Shown: one piece after another, positions 32,403 to 42,426 of the stretch | Layout of the letters: the number at the start of each line of letters is the position of its first letter | Position numbering within the stretch: position 1 is the first letter of the stretch | Assembly (NCBI GenBank): GCA_008123405.1 | Contig: VSSA01000015.1 | Coordinates: 1-64,000 of the forward strand | DNA length: 64,000 bases | Origin: Nocardioides sp. BGMRC 2183 | GTDB taxonomy: Bacteria; Actinomycetota; Actinomycetes; Propionibacteriales; Nocardioidaceae | Reading direction: 5' to 3' | Position numbers and translations under genes: made by a program | Notes under the pieces: model-generated | Seen by the model: only the letters and a program-made list of their open reading frames with translations | What the model was told of the DNA's origin: nothing | Database searches by the model: none

Positions 32403-32694
32403 GAATCAGCTGCAGGGCGGATCGGCACCGCCGAAAACCGGTGGCGGGAATAACCCGGCGTCGGAGAGCATTGGTCCTCATCGACTGGGCGCCCGTGCGT
32501 CGGCCGTGTCACGACGATGCGGTTCAAGACGATGCGGTGGAGCACCGATGAGAAAGTTCCGGCCTGATGGTCGTATCGGTGACTCTCCGTTCGTGGCAGA
32601 GGTGAACCCGTCGACCGAGGTCACCCGGCCGACACCGGAGCACCTCACGGTCCACCATGACCGCGACTCCGGCCCGACATCCCAAGGACCCACC
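32403..32694 (+). other. 292-bp region upstream of the DHA2 exporter
   Basis: No gene called. It contains two direct copies of GACGATGCGGT (near 32513 and 32529) that could be regulator sites. An in-frame ATG at 32548 would add 49 residues to the exporter, with sequence of no hydrophobic or family character, so I treat it as leader. Confidence 0.4.
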
Positions 32695-34167
32695 ATGACT
32701 GCGCCCATCGACCCCACTACTGCCGAGGACCTGGCCGAGTTCGAGCGCGAGTTCGCACCGTCGGGCAAGACCCCGCTGGTGATCGTGCTGATGGTCGCTG
32801 CGACCTTCGTGGTGATCCTCAACGAGACCATCATGGTCAACGCGATCCCGCGGCTGATGGCCGACTTCGGCGTCAGCGAACGGTCCGCGCAGTGGCTCTC
32901 CACGGTCTTCATGCTCACCATGGCTGCGGTCATCCCGGTCACCGGTTGGTTCCTGCAGCGGGTGACCACGCGCACCGCCTACGCCTCCGCGATGATCACC
33001 TTCACCATCGGTACGGCGATCGCGGCCGTGGCTCCCACGTTCGAGGTGCTGCTGGCCGGCCGCGTCGTCCAGGCCGCCGGTACCGCGGTGATGATGCCGC
33101 TGTTGATGACGACCCTGATGACGGTCGTCGCGCCCCAGGACCGGGGCCGGGTGATGGGCAACGTCACCCTGGCGATGTCGTGTGCCCCCGCGATGGGGCC
33201 AGCTGTCTCCGGTGTCATCCTCGAGCTCGGCTCGTGGCGCCTGATCTTCATCTTCGTCCTGCCGATCGCCGTGCTGGTCGGGCTGTGGGGGATGCGACTG
33301 CTGGAGAACGTGGGCGAGCCGACCGCCGGCCGTCCATCCTGGCTGAGCGTTGCGCTGGCTGCGGGAGGTTTCAGCAGCCTGGTCTACGGCCTGAGCAAGC
33401 TCGGCACCGGCTCGGCGGCCCAGCCGGTGGCCTTCATCGTGGTCGGTGCCGCGCTGGTCGCCGGGTTCGCGATCTACCAGGTGATCCTGCAGCGCACCGA
33501 TTCGCCGCTGCTGGACCTGCGCGCCCTGCGACACCGCACGTTCACCCTGTCCCTGGTGCTGATGTCGGCCGGCTTCATGGCCTTCCTCGGCTCGATGATC
33601 CTGCTGCCGCTCTATCTGCAGACGCTGCGTGGCCTGACCGAGCTCGAGGCGGGCATGCTGGTGATGCCCGGCGGCCTGGCCATGGGTCTGTTGGGTCCCC
33701 AGGTCGGCAAGCTCTACGACCGCTTCGGGTCCCGTCCCCTGGTGATCCCTGGCGCGATCGGCATGGTGACCGCGCTCGGGCTGTTGACCCAGCTGGCGCT
33801 GGACACGCCGTTCGCGGTGGTGCTCGCCATCCACGTCGCGCTGATGATCTGCCTGGCGATGGTGTTCACGCCGGTCTTCACCCTCGGCCTGGGCGACCTC
33901 CCGCCGCACCTGTACTCCCACGGCAGCTCACTTCTCGGAACTCTGCAGCAGGTCTCCGGTGCGATCGGTACTGCAGCGTTGATCGTGGTGATGGACAGCC
34001 GCGCCGACAGCCTGCTCGCCGACGGCGTCGACGCGATCGATGCCGCGATGGGCGGCCTGCAGTGGGCGTTCGCCGGTGGTGCGCTGATCGGCCTCGTCGT
34101 GGTGGTCACCGCGGTGCTGCTGCCTTCGAAGGTCGACGCGCCCGAGGGGGCGCCTGCGGCGCACTGA
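32695..34167 (+). CDS. MFS multidrug exporter, DHA2 (EmrB/QacA) family
   Basis: A 490-residue membrane protein with about 14 hydrophobic helices. Helix 1 contains the DHA2-type VVILNETIMVNAIPRLM. Motif C-like ALSCAPAMGP-type sequence appears as MSCAPAMGPAVSGVILELGSWR. AGRVVQAAGTAVMMPLLMT and PGGLAMGLLGPQVGKLYDRFGSRP match family motifs. It is a probable proton-coupled drug exporter. ATG 32695 sits 7 nt after AAGGA. It is convergent with the FabR-like repressor, so that protein may also affect it, though the operator lies at the other end. Confidence 0.87.
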   Translation: MTAPIDPTTAEDLAEFEREFAPSGKTPLVIVLMVAATFVVILNETIMVNAIPRLMADFGVSERSAQWLSTVFMLTMAAVIPVTGWFLQRVTTRTAYASAMITFTIGTAIAAVAPTFEVLLAGRVVQAAGTAVMMPLLMTTLMTVVAPQDRGRVMGNVTLAMSCAPAMGPAVSGVILELGSWRLIFIFVLPIAVLVGLWGMRLLENVGEPTAGRPSWLSVALAAGGFSSLVYGLSKLGTGSAAQPVAFIVVGAALVAGFAIYQVILQRTDSPLLDLRALRHRTFTLSLVLMSAGFMAFLGSMILLPLYLQTLRGLTELEAGMLVMPGGLAMGLLGPQVGKLYDRFGSRPLVIPGAIGMVTALGLLTQLALDTPFAVVLAIHVALMICLAMVFTPVFTLGLGDLPPHLYSHGSSLLGTLQQVSGAIGTAALIVVMDSRADSLLADGVDAIDAAMGGLQWAFAGGALIGLVVVVTAVLLPSKVDAPEGAPAAH

Positions 34168-34205
34168 CGCCGCGACGCCGCGACGCCGACGTCGTGGCGG
34201 CGAGC

Positions 34206-34835
34206 TCAGCGGTGGTGCCAGTGAGCGGCGCCGACCAGCGTCATCCGCAACTGGGCCCGGGCAGTCGCGGTGACGCCTGCCTCCTCGGGCGACCGGCTCG
34301 CGGTGTCGACCAGTCTCTCTGCGGTGGTCACCATCGCAGAGACGATGAGGTCGGAGAGCAGGTGTAGGTCGTCCTCGGCCCAGTCCTCGGTGCCCGGAAG
34401 CGCGCTGAGGTCGCTGGCCAACTCGCGCTCGAAGAGCCCGATGCCGGTGGCGATCGCGTCGCGCACCCCGGGTGGGCCCGCCATCCGTTCCCGGGCGATG
34501 AACGCGAAATGGCGGCGCTGGCGACGTACATGGTCGACCAGCACCTCCACCGAGGAGTCGATGATCGCGCTGTAGGTGCGGGCGTCGCCGCGTCGTACGT
34601 CGCGCAGCAGGGCGCGCAGCGTGGCCAGCGACTCCTCGACCAGGGCGAGTCCGAGGTCGTCGATCGAGGCGAAGTGGCGGTAGAAGGCGGTCGGCACGAT
34701 GCCGACAGCCTTGGCGACCTGACGCAGTGAGAGGGCTGCCAGCGGCGTCTCCTCGCACAGGTCCAATGCGGCATCGAGGATGGCGCGACGGGTTCGCTCC
34801 TTCTGCTCGGCGCGCGTCAGCGGAGGAGTGGACAC
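34206..34835 (-). CDS. FabR/DesT-like TetR repressor of fatty-acid desaturation
   Basis: A 209-residue TetR protein whose DNA-binding domain resembles E. coli FabR closely: TRRAILDAALDLCEETPLAALSLRQVAKAVGIVPTAFYRHFASIDDLGLALVEES. FabR and Pseudomonas DesT sense unsaturated-to-saturated acyl-CoA ratio. It is divergent from the desaturase operon. GTG 34835 is preceded by TACGCT (34842-34847) at leaderless distance. The ATG at 34859 would place the start codon inside the operator and -10, so I prefer GTG. Confidence 0.82.
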   Translation of the reverse strand: MSTPPLTRAEQKERTRRAILDAALDLCEETPLAALSLRQVAKAVGIVPTAFYRHFASIDDLGLALVEESLATLRALLRDVRRGDARTYSAIIDSSVEVLVDHVRRQRRHFAFIARERMAGPPGVRDAIATGIGLFERELASDLSALPGTEDWAEDDLHLLSDLIVSAMVTTAERLVDTASRSPEEAGVTATARAQLRMTLVGAAHWHHR

Positions 34836-34850
34836 ACCCGCAGCGTATCC

Positions 34851-34868
34851 AGTGGACATGTGTGCACT
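34851..34868. promoter_or_regulatory. FabR/DesT-type operator
   Basis: AGTGGACATGTGTGCACT agrees with the E. coli FabR site (AGCGTACACGTGTTCGCT, as I recall it) at 13 of 18 positions and with DesT's site at 12 of 18. It ends 4 bp from the repressor's -10 (34842-34847), covering the spacer of that promoter, and lies 107 bp before the reductase start. Autorepression and control of the desaturase pair are expected. Confidence 0.6.
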
Positions 34869-34974
34869 GTCACGGCGTGGGCCCGTTGACGGAGGTGGTC
34901 GGCCGCAGCCACGCTTTGGGTGTACGGATGTTCACCGAATCTGGGTGGGCATCGCTCCCCTCCCAGGAGGTGCC

Positions 34975-36171
34975 ATGACGGCCCTGACTGCCGAACCGAT
35001 CAGGCGACTGCTTCGCTCCCGCCTGGTCGACGCCCTCGCTGCTCCGCATGGTGTGGATCGCTACCTGGAGCAGTTCAACCCGATGTGGGCCGCCCACGAC
35101 GTGAGGGCTCGCATCGTCGACATCCGGCGCGAGACGGCGCCGGCCGCAGACAGCGCTCCGGTGGCGACGCTGACCCTTCAGCCCACGTCCAACTGGCGCG
35201 GCCATCGCGCCGGCCAACACGTGCTGGTGGGGGTCGACGTTCCCGGTGTGGCAAAACGGTTCACGCGAGCGTTCTCGATCTCCTCGGCGGCGTCGTCGCC
35301 GGGTGAGCAGATCACCCTCACCATCCGCGCCCACCACGAGGGCCAGGTCTCGGCGTACCTGGTCGAGCGTGCGGGAGTCGGTGAGATCCTCCATCTGAGC
35401 CAGGCGCGCGGTGACTTCACCCTCAACGAGAGCCCGGCCACGCCGACGAACAACCACCTGCTCTTCATCACCGGCGGTTCGGGGATCACCCCGGCCATGT
35501 CGATGCTGCGCACCCTCCTCCGGGACGGGTACGTGCGGGGTCCCCGCGGAGGAGTTCTGCGGGGGAGCGAAGCGGAGGAGCAGAAGTCCTCCGTGGGGTG
35601 CTACGACGGCAACGCCGGCCGCAAGGTGACCTTCCTGCACTATGCGCGCAGCCCCGAGGATCAGATCTTCGCCGACGAGCTCGCCGCGATCGCCGAGTCC
35701 GACAACGGGGTCACCGTGCACCTGCGACACGGCGACCGCCTCTTCAGCGAGTTCGAGTTGCGTCGCCTCGTACCGGACTTCGCCGACGTCGACACCTGGC
35801 TCTGCGGCCCGGCAGGTCTGGTCGAGCTGGTGACGGCTGCGTATGCGGACTCGCCGAGGCTGAGGATGGAGTTCTTCAAGCCGGCGGTCGCCCGCGCTGC
35901 CGGTGATGACGGGGACGTCGAGGGCACGGTGACCTTCGCCCGCTCGGACACCGCGGGCCCCGCGAGCGCCGCGACGCTGCTCGAGCAGGCAGAGGCGCTC
36001 GGCCTGCGCCCCGAGTTCGGCTGCCGGATGGGCATCTGCTTCTCCTGCGCCGTGACCAAGACCAGCGGCCGTACCCGCAACGTGCTGACCGGCGAGGAGT
36101 CCGCGTTGCCGGACGAGGAGATCCGGATCTGCGTCACCCAGCCGGTCGGCGACTGCCAGATCGACCTCTGA
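34975..36171 (+). CDS. Desaturase electron-transfer reductase with FAD, NAD(P)H and 2Fe-2S domains
   Basis: A 398-residue flavin-dependent reductase of the Rv3230c type that passes electrons to the acyl-CoA desaturase. FAD motif RAFSISS; NAD(P) motif LLFITGGSGITPAMSMLR; C-terminal plant-type ferredoxin with CRMGICFSC near residue 350 and a last Cys in IRICVTQPVGDC. It has a strong AGGAGGT before ATG 34975. Residues about 188-210 form an unusual insert, encoded by a palindromic DNA segment, where the family normally goes straight from LLRDG to VTFLHYAR. The desaturase follows 39 nt later. Confidence 0.9.
   Translation: MTALTAEPIRRLLRSRLVDALAAPHGVDRYLEQFNPMWAAHDVRARIVDIRRETAPAADSAPVATLTLQPTSNWRGHRAGQHVLVGVDVPGVAKRFTRAFSISSAASSPGEQITLTIRAHHEGQVSAYLVERAGVGEILHLSQARGDFTLNESPATPTNNHLLFITGGSGITPAMSMLRTLLRDGYVRGPRGGVLRGSEAEEQKSSVGCYDGNAGRKVTFLHYARSPEDQIFADELAAIAESDNGVTVHLRHGDRLFSEFELRRLVPDFADVDTWLCGPAGLVELVTAAYADSPRLRMEFFKPAVARAAGDDGDVEGTVTFARSDTAGPASAATLLEQAEALGLRPEFGCRMGICFSCAVTKTSGRTRNVLTGEESALPDEEIRICVTQPVGDCQIDL
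35542..35598. repeat. In-frame palindromic insert inside the reductase gene
   Basis: Two 17-nt arms (35542-35558 and 35582-35598) are inverted copies with 15 matches, enclosing 23 nt rich in GGAG/CGAAGCGG. The 57 bp are a multiple of three and keep the frame, adding mainly charged, small residues at a surface loop. It resembles palindromic elements known to insert into Rickettsia genes, but is not shown to be mobile. Confidence 0.6.
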
Positions 36172-36210
36172 CCCCACGACGAGACCCCACGACATCGAAA
36201 GGTGAGTGAC

Positions 36211-37362
36211 ATGAGCACCGACACGACCGCGACCACCACCGACACCCCGCGCAGCCGGATCGCCGCCCGGGTCGGCATGACCCCCGAGCAGTTGGAGGCC
36301 TTCGGCAACGAGATGGACGCGATCCGGCAGCGGATCATCGCTGATCTCGGCGAGGAGGACGCCACCTACATCCGCAACGTCGTCAAGGCACAGCGCCGCT
36401 TCGAGGTCGCCGGCCGCGCGTTGTTCTACCTGCCTCCAGCCTGGCCGTTGGCGGTGGCTGCGCTGAGCATCTCCAAGATCCTGGACAACATGGAGATCGG
36501 CCACAACGTGATGCACGGCCAGTACGACTGGATGGGCGACCCGGGGCTCTCCTCCCGGATGTTCGACTGGGACACGGTGTGCCCGGGCGAACAGTGGAAG
36601 TACAGCCACAACTACATCCATCACACCTTCACCAACATCGTCGGCAAGGATCGCGACGTGGGCTACGGGATCCTGCGCATGGACCCCGACCAGAAGTGGC
36701 ACCCCTACTACCTGGGCAACCCGGTCTACGCGCTGCTGCTGATGCTCTTCTTCGAGTGGGGCGTGGCGCTGCACGACCTCGAGGTGGAGAACATCGTGGC
36801 CGGGCGTCGTACCCTCGCCGACAACAAACCGCTCTACCCCGGTCTGGTCCGCAAGATCCGGCGGCAGACGGTCAAGGACTACGTGCTCTTCCCAGCGCTG
36901 ACCGGCCCGCTCTTCCCGCTGACGCTCGCCGGCAACGCCACCGCGAACCTGATCCGCAACGTGTGGGCGTTCAACATCATCTTCTGCGGTCACTTCCCGG
37001 CTGGCGTGGCCTCGTTCTCCGTGCAGGAGACCGAGGACGAGAGCCGCGGCCAGTGGTACCTGCGGCAGTTGCTGGGCTCGGCGAACATCACCGGTGGACG
37101 GCTCTTCCACCTGATGTCGGGCAACCTCTCCCACCAGATCGAGCACCACCTCTTCCCCGACCTGCCGGCGCGGCGCTACCCGCAGGTCGCCGCGGAGGTC
37201 CGGGAGGTCTGCGAGCGCTACGGGCTGCAGTACAACACCGGCCCGCTCCACCGGCAGCTGCTCAGCGTGGCGAAGAAGATCTGCCGCTTCGCACTGCCGG
37301 GCGGAGATGCTGCCCCGGAGCCGCCGGCACCGCGGGTGACCGAGGAACCCCTGGCGGCATGA
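36211..37362 (+). CDS. Acyl-CoA delta-9 fatty acid desaturase (DesA3-like)
   Basis: A 383-residue membrane di-iron enzyme. The three His boxes are H98-x3-H102 (HNVMH), H133-x3-HH (HNYIHH) and HQIEHH near residue 310. Hydrophobic segments lie near residues 72-90, 185-200 and 240-265. It introduces a double bond in stearoyl-type acyl-CoA with electrons from the upstream reductase. Spacing to that gene is 39 nt and both share the strand, so they form one operon. ATG 36211 follows AAAGGTGAG. The FabR-like repressor upstream fits. Confidence 0.93.
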   Translation: MSTDTTATTTDTPRSRIAARVGMTPEQLEAFGNEMDAIRQRIIADLGEEDATYIRNVVKAQRRFEVAGRALFYLPPAWPLAVAALSISKILDNMEIGHNVMHGQYDWMGDPGLSSRMFDWDTVCPGEQWKYSHNYIHHTFTNIVGKDRDVGYGILRMDPDQKWHPYYLGNPVYALLLMLFFEWGVALHDLEVENIVAGRRTLADNKPLYPGLVRKIRRQTVKDYVLFPALTGPLFPLTLAGNATANLIRNVWAFNIIFCGHFPAGVASFSVQETEDESRGQWYLRQLLGSANITGGRLFHLMSGNLSHQIEHHLFPDLPARRYPQVAAEVREVCERYGLQYNTGPLHRQLLSVAKKICRFALPGGDAAPEPPAPRVTEEPLAA

Positions 37363-37386
37363 GTGCCCACGCGGGAGACTGGCGTC

Positions 37387-37602
37387 ATGACCGACGGAAA
37401 GGACCACCTCAGCCGCGGCGAGATCGCCAAGGACGCCCTCCAGGCCAGTGCGCAGGCGGCCTCTCACACCGTGGGTGAGGTCGCGACGATCATCACCCGG
37501 GCCGTCGGCGACGTCGCGGCGGCCGTGGGAGGACTGGCGACCGAGCTCTTCGAGATCCGCGACTCCTCGCGCCGTGCGTCGGCCGAGCACCACGAGGACT
37601 GA
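37387..37602 (+). CDS. Small conserved hypothetical protein
   Basis: A 71-residue Ala-rich, probably helical protein: GEIAKDALQASAQAASHTVGEVATIITRAVGDVAAAVGGLATELFEIRD, with charged ends and no clear membrane span. Function unknown. It starts 24 nt after the desaturase and may be cotranscribed. GAGACT six nt before ATG 37387 could alternatively be a leaderless promoter. A strong terminator follows. Confidence 0.65.
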   Translation: MTDGKDHLSRGEIAKDALQASAQAASHTVGEVATIITRAVGDVAAAVGGLATELFEIRDSSRRASAEHHED

Positions 37603-37632
37603 ACCGACCCGACAGCCACGGGCCTGCATCAC

Positions 37633-37672
37633 GACGAAGCCGCCGACCGGTTCTCCGGTCGGCGGCTTCGTC
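37633..37672. terminator. Bidirectional terminator
   Basis: A perfect 18-bp stem (37633-37650 with 37655-37672) and a TTCT loop lie between the convergent small-protein gene and DUF6104 gene. It can serve both directions. Confidence 0.85.
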
Positions 37673-37695
37673 GATTCGAGCGGTCTGGCCCAGGG

Positions 37696-37872
37696 TCAGT
37701 CCTCGGGGTCGTCCAATCGGGCCAACCAGGTCGCGAACCGCTCCACGGCGGTCTCGAACTCCGGATGGGTATCGGTGAACTCCTGCAGCCGGTCGCCCAG
37801 CCACGCCAGGGTGACTTCGTCGTCCCCCCGGCGCCGCTGCAGCTCCTCGATCCCGCGGTCGGTGAAGTACAT
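37696..37872 (-). CDS. DUF6104-family small protein
   Basis: A 58-residue protein that begins MYFTDRGIEELQRRRGDDEV and ends RFATWLARLDDPED. It is an acidic, helical protein of the actinobacterial DUF6104 family, of unknown role. It lies 12 nt downstream of kgd on the same strand, so it is probably cotranscribed. Confidence 0.8.
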   Translation of the reverse strand: MYFTDRGIEELQRRRGDDEVTLAWLGDRLQEFTDTHPEFETAVERFATWLARLDDPED

Positions 37873-37884
37873 CGCCGTGGTCGC

Positions 37885-40800
37885 TCAGGCGAAGGCGCGG
37901 TTGACGAGGTCCTTCTGCTCCTCCAGGTGGCGCTTGGCAGCACCCACGGAGGGGGAGGAGGAGGCCCGTCGGCTGATCAGGTCGACCTGGTGACCGATGC
38001 CGGGGAAGACGTTGAGTCCGTAGTAGGGCCACGGCCCCATGTTCGCCGGCTCGTCCTGCACCCACCGGACGTGCCGGAGGTTCCCGAATCGCTCGAGCTC
38101 GGCCGCGATCTCCTCGGCGGGCTCGGGGTAGAGCTGCTCCACCCGAGCGATCGCGAAGCGTCCGCTGTCCTCGCGCTTGCCGCGCTCCACCATGAGATCC
38201 CAGGTGATCCGTCCCGAGCAGAGCAGCAGGGTGTCGACCTGGGCCGGGTCGGCCGCGTCGTCGGTGATCAGGGGCCGGAAGCCACCTTCGGTGAAGTCGG
38301 CCGGCTGGGATGCGGCCTCCTTGCGCCGGAGCATCGACTTCGGGGTGAAGACGATCAGCGGCTTGTGCTCGTTGCCGAGCGAATGGCGACGGAGCAGATG
38401 GAAATGCGAGGCCGGGGTGGAAGGCTGGGCGACCACCATCGCCTCGTCCGCGCAGAGCGTCAAGAACCGCTCGATCCGTGCGGAGGAGTGGTCGGGCCCC
38501 TGGCCCTCGTAGCCGTGGGGGAGCAGCAGCACCACGCCGGAGTCCTGGCCCCACTTGGTCTTGCCCGCCGAGATGTACTCGTCGATGACCGTCTGGGCGC
38601 CGTTGACGAAGTCGCCGAACTGCGCCTCCCAGAGCACCAGCGCGTCCGGACGCGCCACCGAGTAGCCGTACTCGAAGCCGAGGGCGGCGTACTCCGAGAG
38701 CAGACTGTCGTAGACGAAGAACTTCGCCTGCTCGTCGGTGAGGTTGGACAGTGGCGTCCACTCGTCGGCGTTGACCCGGTCGATGATCGTGGCGAACCGC
38801 TGCACGAACGTCCCGCGACGGCTGTCCTGGCCGGCCAGCCGCACCGGGCGACCGTCCATCAGCAGGGACCCGAAGGCGAGGATCTCGCCGGTGGCCCAGT
38901 CGATCGGGCCGTCGGTGATCGCTGCGGCACGACGCTGCAGTTGGGGCATCACCTTGGGGTGCACCGTGAAGCCGTCGGGCGGGCTCACGTACGCGTCGGA
39001 GATCCGCTTGAGCACCTCGGGGGTGATCATGGTCTCCGTCTCCCCGGCCGGCTTCTCCGGGTACTCGGGCACCGTGGTCCATTCCGACGGGGCCGAGGTG
39101 GCCTCGCGGACCTCGGTGAAGACCCGCTCCAGCTGCTGCTGGTAGTCCCGCAGAACCTGCTCGGCCTCCTCGATCGTGATGTCGCCACGACCGATCAGGG
39201 ACTCGGTGTAGAGCTTGCGCACCGACCGCTTCTGCTCGATCAGGTCGTACATCAGCGGCTGGGTGAAGCTCGGGTCGTCACCTTCGTTGTGTCCGCGGCG
39301 GCGGTAGCAGACGAGGTCGATCACGACGTCCTTGTTGAACGCCTGGCGGTATTCGAAGGCCAGCCGGGCGACCCGGATGCAGGCCTCCGGGTCGTCTCCG
39401 TTGACGTGGAAGATCGGCGCCTGGACCATCCGCGCGACGTCGGTCGCGTACAGCGACGAGCGTGACGAGCCGGGGGAGGTGGTGAATCCGACCTGGTTGT
39501 TGATCACCACGTGGACGGTGCCGCCGGTGCGGTACCCGCGCAGTTGCGAGAGGTTGAGCGTCTCAGCAACCACGCCCTGACCGGCGAACGCGGCGTCGCC
39601 GTGCAGCAGGACGGGGAGGACCGGGAACTTCTCGCCCTGGTCCAGCACGTCCTGCTTGGCGCGGGCGATGCCCTCGAGGACCGGGTCGACCGTCTCGAGG
39701 TGCGAGGGGTTCGCCGCGACCGAGACCTTGATCGTCTCGCCGGTCCCGGCGCTGAACTCGCCCTCGGCCCCCAGGTGGTACTTCACGTCGCCGGAGCCCT
39801 GCACGGTCCGCGGGTCGATGTTGCCCTCGAACTCGCGGAAGATCTGGTTGTAGGACTTGCCGACGATGTTGGCCAGCACGTTGAGCCGGCCACGGTGGGC
39901 CATGCCGATGGCGACCTCGTCGAGGCCTTCCTGCGCGGCCGCCTCGGCGATCTCGTCGACCACGGGGATGGTGGTCTCGCCGCCCTCGAGCGAGAACCGC
40001 TTCTGGCCGACGAACTTCGTCTGCAGGAACGTCTCGAACGCCTCGGCCTGGTTGAGCTTCAGCAGGATCCGCAGCTGCTCCTCGCGGGGCGGCTTGGTGT
40101 GGGGCTGCTCGACGCGCTCCTGGACCCAGCGGCGCTGCTCGGGATCCATGATGTGCATGTACTCGATGCCGATGGTCCGGCAGTAGGAGTCGCGCAGGAT
40201 GCCGAGGATGTGGCGCAGCTTCATGAAGCGGCGGTCGGAGCCGCCGAAGGAGCCGGTCGGGAACTCGCGGTCGAGGTCCCACAGGGTCAGTCCATGCGAC
40301 TCGATCCGCAGATCGGGGTGGCTGCGCTGCTTGTACTCCAGCGGGTCGGTGTCGGCCATCAGGTGGCCCCGCACCCGGTAGGCGTGGATCAGCTCCAGGA
40401 TCCGCGCCTGCTTGTCGATCTCGTCGTCATGCGAGGTCGCGATGTCGGCGTTCCAGCGGATCGGCTCGTAAGGGATCCGCAGCGCCCGGAAGATCTCGTC
40501 GTAGAAACCCTCCTCGCCGAGCAGCAGGTGGTGCACGCGCTTGAGGAACTCGCCCGACTGGGCGCCCTGGATGACCCGGTGGTCGTAGGTGGAGGTCATC
40601 GTCATGACCTTGCTGATGCCGTTCTTGGCGATGGCCTCTTCCGAGGCGCCCTGCCACGCGGCCGGGTACTCCATCGCACCGACGCCGATGATCGCTGCCT
40701 GCCCGGCCATCAGCCGTGGGACCGAGTGCACCGTGCCGAGACCGCCGACGTTGGTGAGGCTGACCGTCGTACCGGAGAAGTCCTCCATCGACAGCTTGTT

Positions 40801-41646
40801 GTTCTTCGCCTTGCGGATCATGTCCTCATAGGCGGTCCAGAAGGCAGCGAAGTCCATCGTCTCGCAGCCCTTGATCGACGGAGCGACGAGCTGACGAGTG
40901 CCGTCCTTCTTCTTCTGGTCGATGGCCAGGCCCAGATTGATGTGGGCGGGAGCCACCATCGCGGGCTTGCCGTCGACCTCCTTGTAGGAGTTGTTCATCT
41001 CCGGCATCGACTTCAGCGCGCGGATCAGCGCGTAGCCGATGATGTGGGTGAACGAGACCTTGCCGCCGCGGGCGCGGGCAAGGTGGCTGTTGATCACGAT
41101 CCGGTTGTCCCAGAGCAGCTTGACGGGGATCTCACGGACCGAGGTGGCGGTGGGGACGCCGAGCGAGACGTCCATGTTCTTCGCGGTGGCCGCCGGGATG
41201 CCGCGCAGGACGGTGACCTGGGGCTCGTCGGTGGCGGTCACCGGCTCCGGACGCGGCGACTCCTTCGGCGTGGGCTTCTCCTCGGTCTTGCTCGCCGCGG
41301 CGGCCGGGCTGGTGGCGGGTGCCGGCTTCGCCTTCGGCGCCGGGGTTGCGCCCTGGGCGTTCGTGCTCTGCGAGGCGGACTGCGCTGGTTTGCTGGCGGG
41401 GGCCTTCGCGGGGGCCTTCGCCGGCGCCTTGGCAGGAGTGGCGGTCGTGGTAGCGGTCGGGGCGCCGTTGGAGGCGGCGGGCCTGCCGGAGAAGTAGGCG
41501 GCCCAGGCAGCATCCACGCTGCCGGGATCCGCTTCGAACCGTGCCCGCATCTCCTCGACGAGCCATTCATTGGCTCCGAAGTCGCCACCCGACGGCTCGA
41601 CCGAGCCGTGGGAGGGAGTGGTGGACTGGTCTGACGACTGCGTCAC
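37885..41646 (-). CDS. kgd: Multifunctional 2-oxoglutarate metabolism enzyme Kgd (OdhA-like)
   Basis: A 1253-residue fusion. N-terminus [30 protein letters not shown]; then an Ala/Pro/Lys-rich linker ([10 protein letters not shown]) to about residue 120; an E2-like acyltransferase domain ([45 protein letters not shown]); and the E1 ThDP domain ([50 protein letters not shown]). It decarboxylates 2-oxoglutarate and carries the succinyltransferase within one chain, as in Mycobacterium and Corynebacterium. GTG 41646 has GAAGAGG 11 nt upstream. No lipoyl domain is present, as in those enzymes. Confidence 0.93.
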   Translation of the reverse strand: MTQSSDQSTTPSHGSVEPSGGDFGANEWLVEEMRARFEADPGSVDAAWAAYFSGRPAASNGAPTATTTATPAKAPAKAPAKAPASKPAQSASQSTNAQGATPAPKAKPAPATSPAAAASKTEEKPTPKESPRPEPVTATDEPQVTVLRGIPAATAKNMDVSLGVPTATSVREIPVKLLWDNRIVINSHLARARGGKVSFTHIIGYALIRALKSMPEMNNSYKEVDGKPAMVAPAHINLGLAIDQKKKDGTRQLVAPSIKGCETMDFAAFWTAYEDMIRKAKNNKLSMEDFSGTTVSLTNVGGLGTVHSVPRLMAGQAAIIGVGAMEYPAAWQGASEEAIAKNGISKVMTMTSTYDHRVIQGAQSGEFLKRVHHLLLGEEGFYDEIFRALRIPYEPIRWNADIATSHDDEIDKQARILELIHAYRVRGHLMADTDPLEYKQRSHPDLRIESHGLTLWDLDREFPTGSFGGSDRRFMKLRHILGILRDSYCRTIGIEYMHIMDPEQRRWVQERVEQPHTKPPREEQLRILLKLNQAEAFETFLQTKFVGQKRFSLEGGETTIPVVDEIAEAAAQEGLDEVAIGMAHRGRLNVLANIVGKSYNQIFREFEGNIDPRTVQGSGDVKYHLGAEGEFSAGTGETIKVSVAANPSHLETVDPVLEGIARAKQDVLDQGEKFPVLPVLLHGDAAFAGQGVVAETLNLSQLRGYRTGGTVHVVINNQVGFTTSPGSSRSSLYATDVARMVQAPIFHVNGDDPEACIRVARLAFEYRQAFNKDVVIDLVCYRRRGHNEGDDPSFTQPLMYDLIEQKRSVRKLYTESLIGRGDITIEEAEQVLRDYQQQLERVFTEVREATSAPSEWTTVPEYPEKPAGETETMITPEVLKRISDAYVSPPDGFTVHPKVMPQLQRRAAAITDGPIDWATGEILAFGSLLMDGRPVRLAGQDSRRGTFVQRFATIIDRVNADEWTPLSNLTDEQAKFFVYDSLLSEYAALGFEYGYSVARPDALVLWEAQFGDFVNGAQTVIDEYISAGKTKWGQDSGVVLLLPHGYEGQGPDHSSARIERFLTLCADEAMVVAQPSTPASHFHLLRRHSLGNEHKPLIVFTPKSMLRRKEAASQPADFTEGGFRPLITDDAADPAQVDTLLLCSGRITWDLMVERGKREDSGRFAIARVEQLYPEPAEEIAAELERFGNLRHVRWVQDEPANMGPWPYYGLNVFPGIGHQVDLISRRASSSPSVGAAKRHLEEQKDLVNRAFA

Positions 41647-41835
41647 GACGTGCTTCGCCTCTTCCGATGAACTGACCCGTGGCTTTGGACCGCTGTTGCC
41701 CGGGCACGCACACTCGTGATGCCGGGCTCGCCACACAAGGGTAGGCCCAACACCTAGCAAATGCCGCAGGCGAGACGCCGTTGAGCGCACGGTGTAACGG
41801 AAGAGACAAAAACCGACCCCCAAGGAGGTCCACGG

Positions 41836-42426
41836 GTGCAGCCTCACAAGCTCCGCCGAGGTGTGCTGGTCGCCGTCGGCGTCCTCGCACTCGGTCCGCT
41901 CTCAGCGTGTTCCGATGACGAAGATCCGGCGGGCGAACCCGCCCCCTCCGAGGAGCCCACCGCAGCTACCGAGCTGACGGTCGACGCCGAGCTCGGGGAG
42001 GTGCGCGGCCGGCTGGCCAAGGCGGATCGTCGTCAGATGCTCGGCTCGGTCGGGGATGTCGTCGAGCGCTGGTGGCAGGAGGGGTACGTCGTGCTCGGCG
42101 ACGAGGTCGACACCTCGGCCGCGTTCCGAGGCTTCACCCCGACCGCCTCGCGGCAGGCGATCCGAAGCAAGGGGGTGACGACCAACGCCGCGGCGAAGCG
42201 CGCCGACGACGTGGTCGTTCGACGTGGCACCGCCACGGTCGACGTCCTGGCTCCGGGGGGCACACCGGCCGGAGCCACCGTGCGGGTCAAAGTGGTGATG
42301 GATCTGACCGGGGAGTCGGAGCGGACCGAGGTGGTCACCGGCCGCCTCTTCCTCACCCGGATGAAAGGTGCGTGGAAGGTGTTCGGGTTCGACCTGGACC
42401 GACAAGAGCGGGGAGGTAAGGCATGA
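41836..42426 (+). CDS. Lipoprotein, wall-associated, unknown function
   Basis: A 196-residue lipoprotein: signal [15 protein letters not shown] with lipobox LSAC, then an acidic, Pro/Glu-rich stretch and a folded domain ([63 protein letters not shown]) that resembles NTF2-like accessory domains. GTG 41836 sits 6 nt after a perfect AAGGAGGT. It overlaps the LCP gene by 4 nt (ATGA), which suggests a joint role in cell-wall polymer attachment. Confidence 0.75.
   Translation: MQPHKLRRGVLVAVGVLALGPLSACSDDEDPAGEPAPSEEPTAATELTVDAELGEVRGRLAKADRRQMLGSVGDVVERWWQEGYVVLGDEVDTSAAFRGFTPTASRQAIRSKGVTTNAAAKRADDVVVRRGTATVDVLAPGGTPAGATVRVKVVMDLTGESERTEVVTGRLFLTRMKGAWKVFGFDLDRQERGGKA

Noticed and set aside
32548-32694. 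Earlier start for the DHA2 exporter
   Set aside because: The added residues are polar and unlike the family, while ATG 32695 has AAGGA at good distance.
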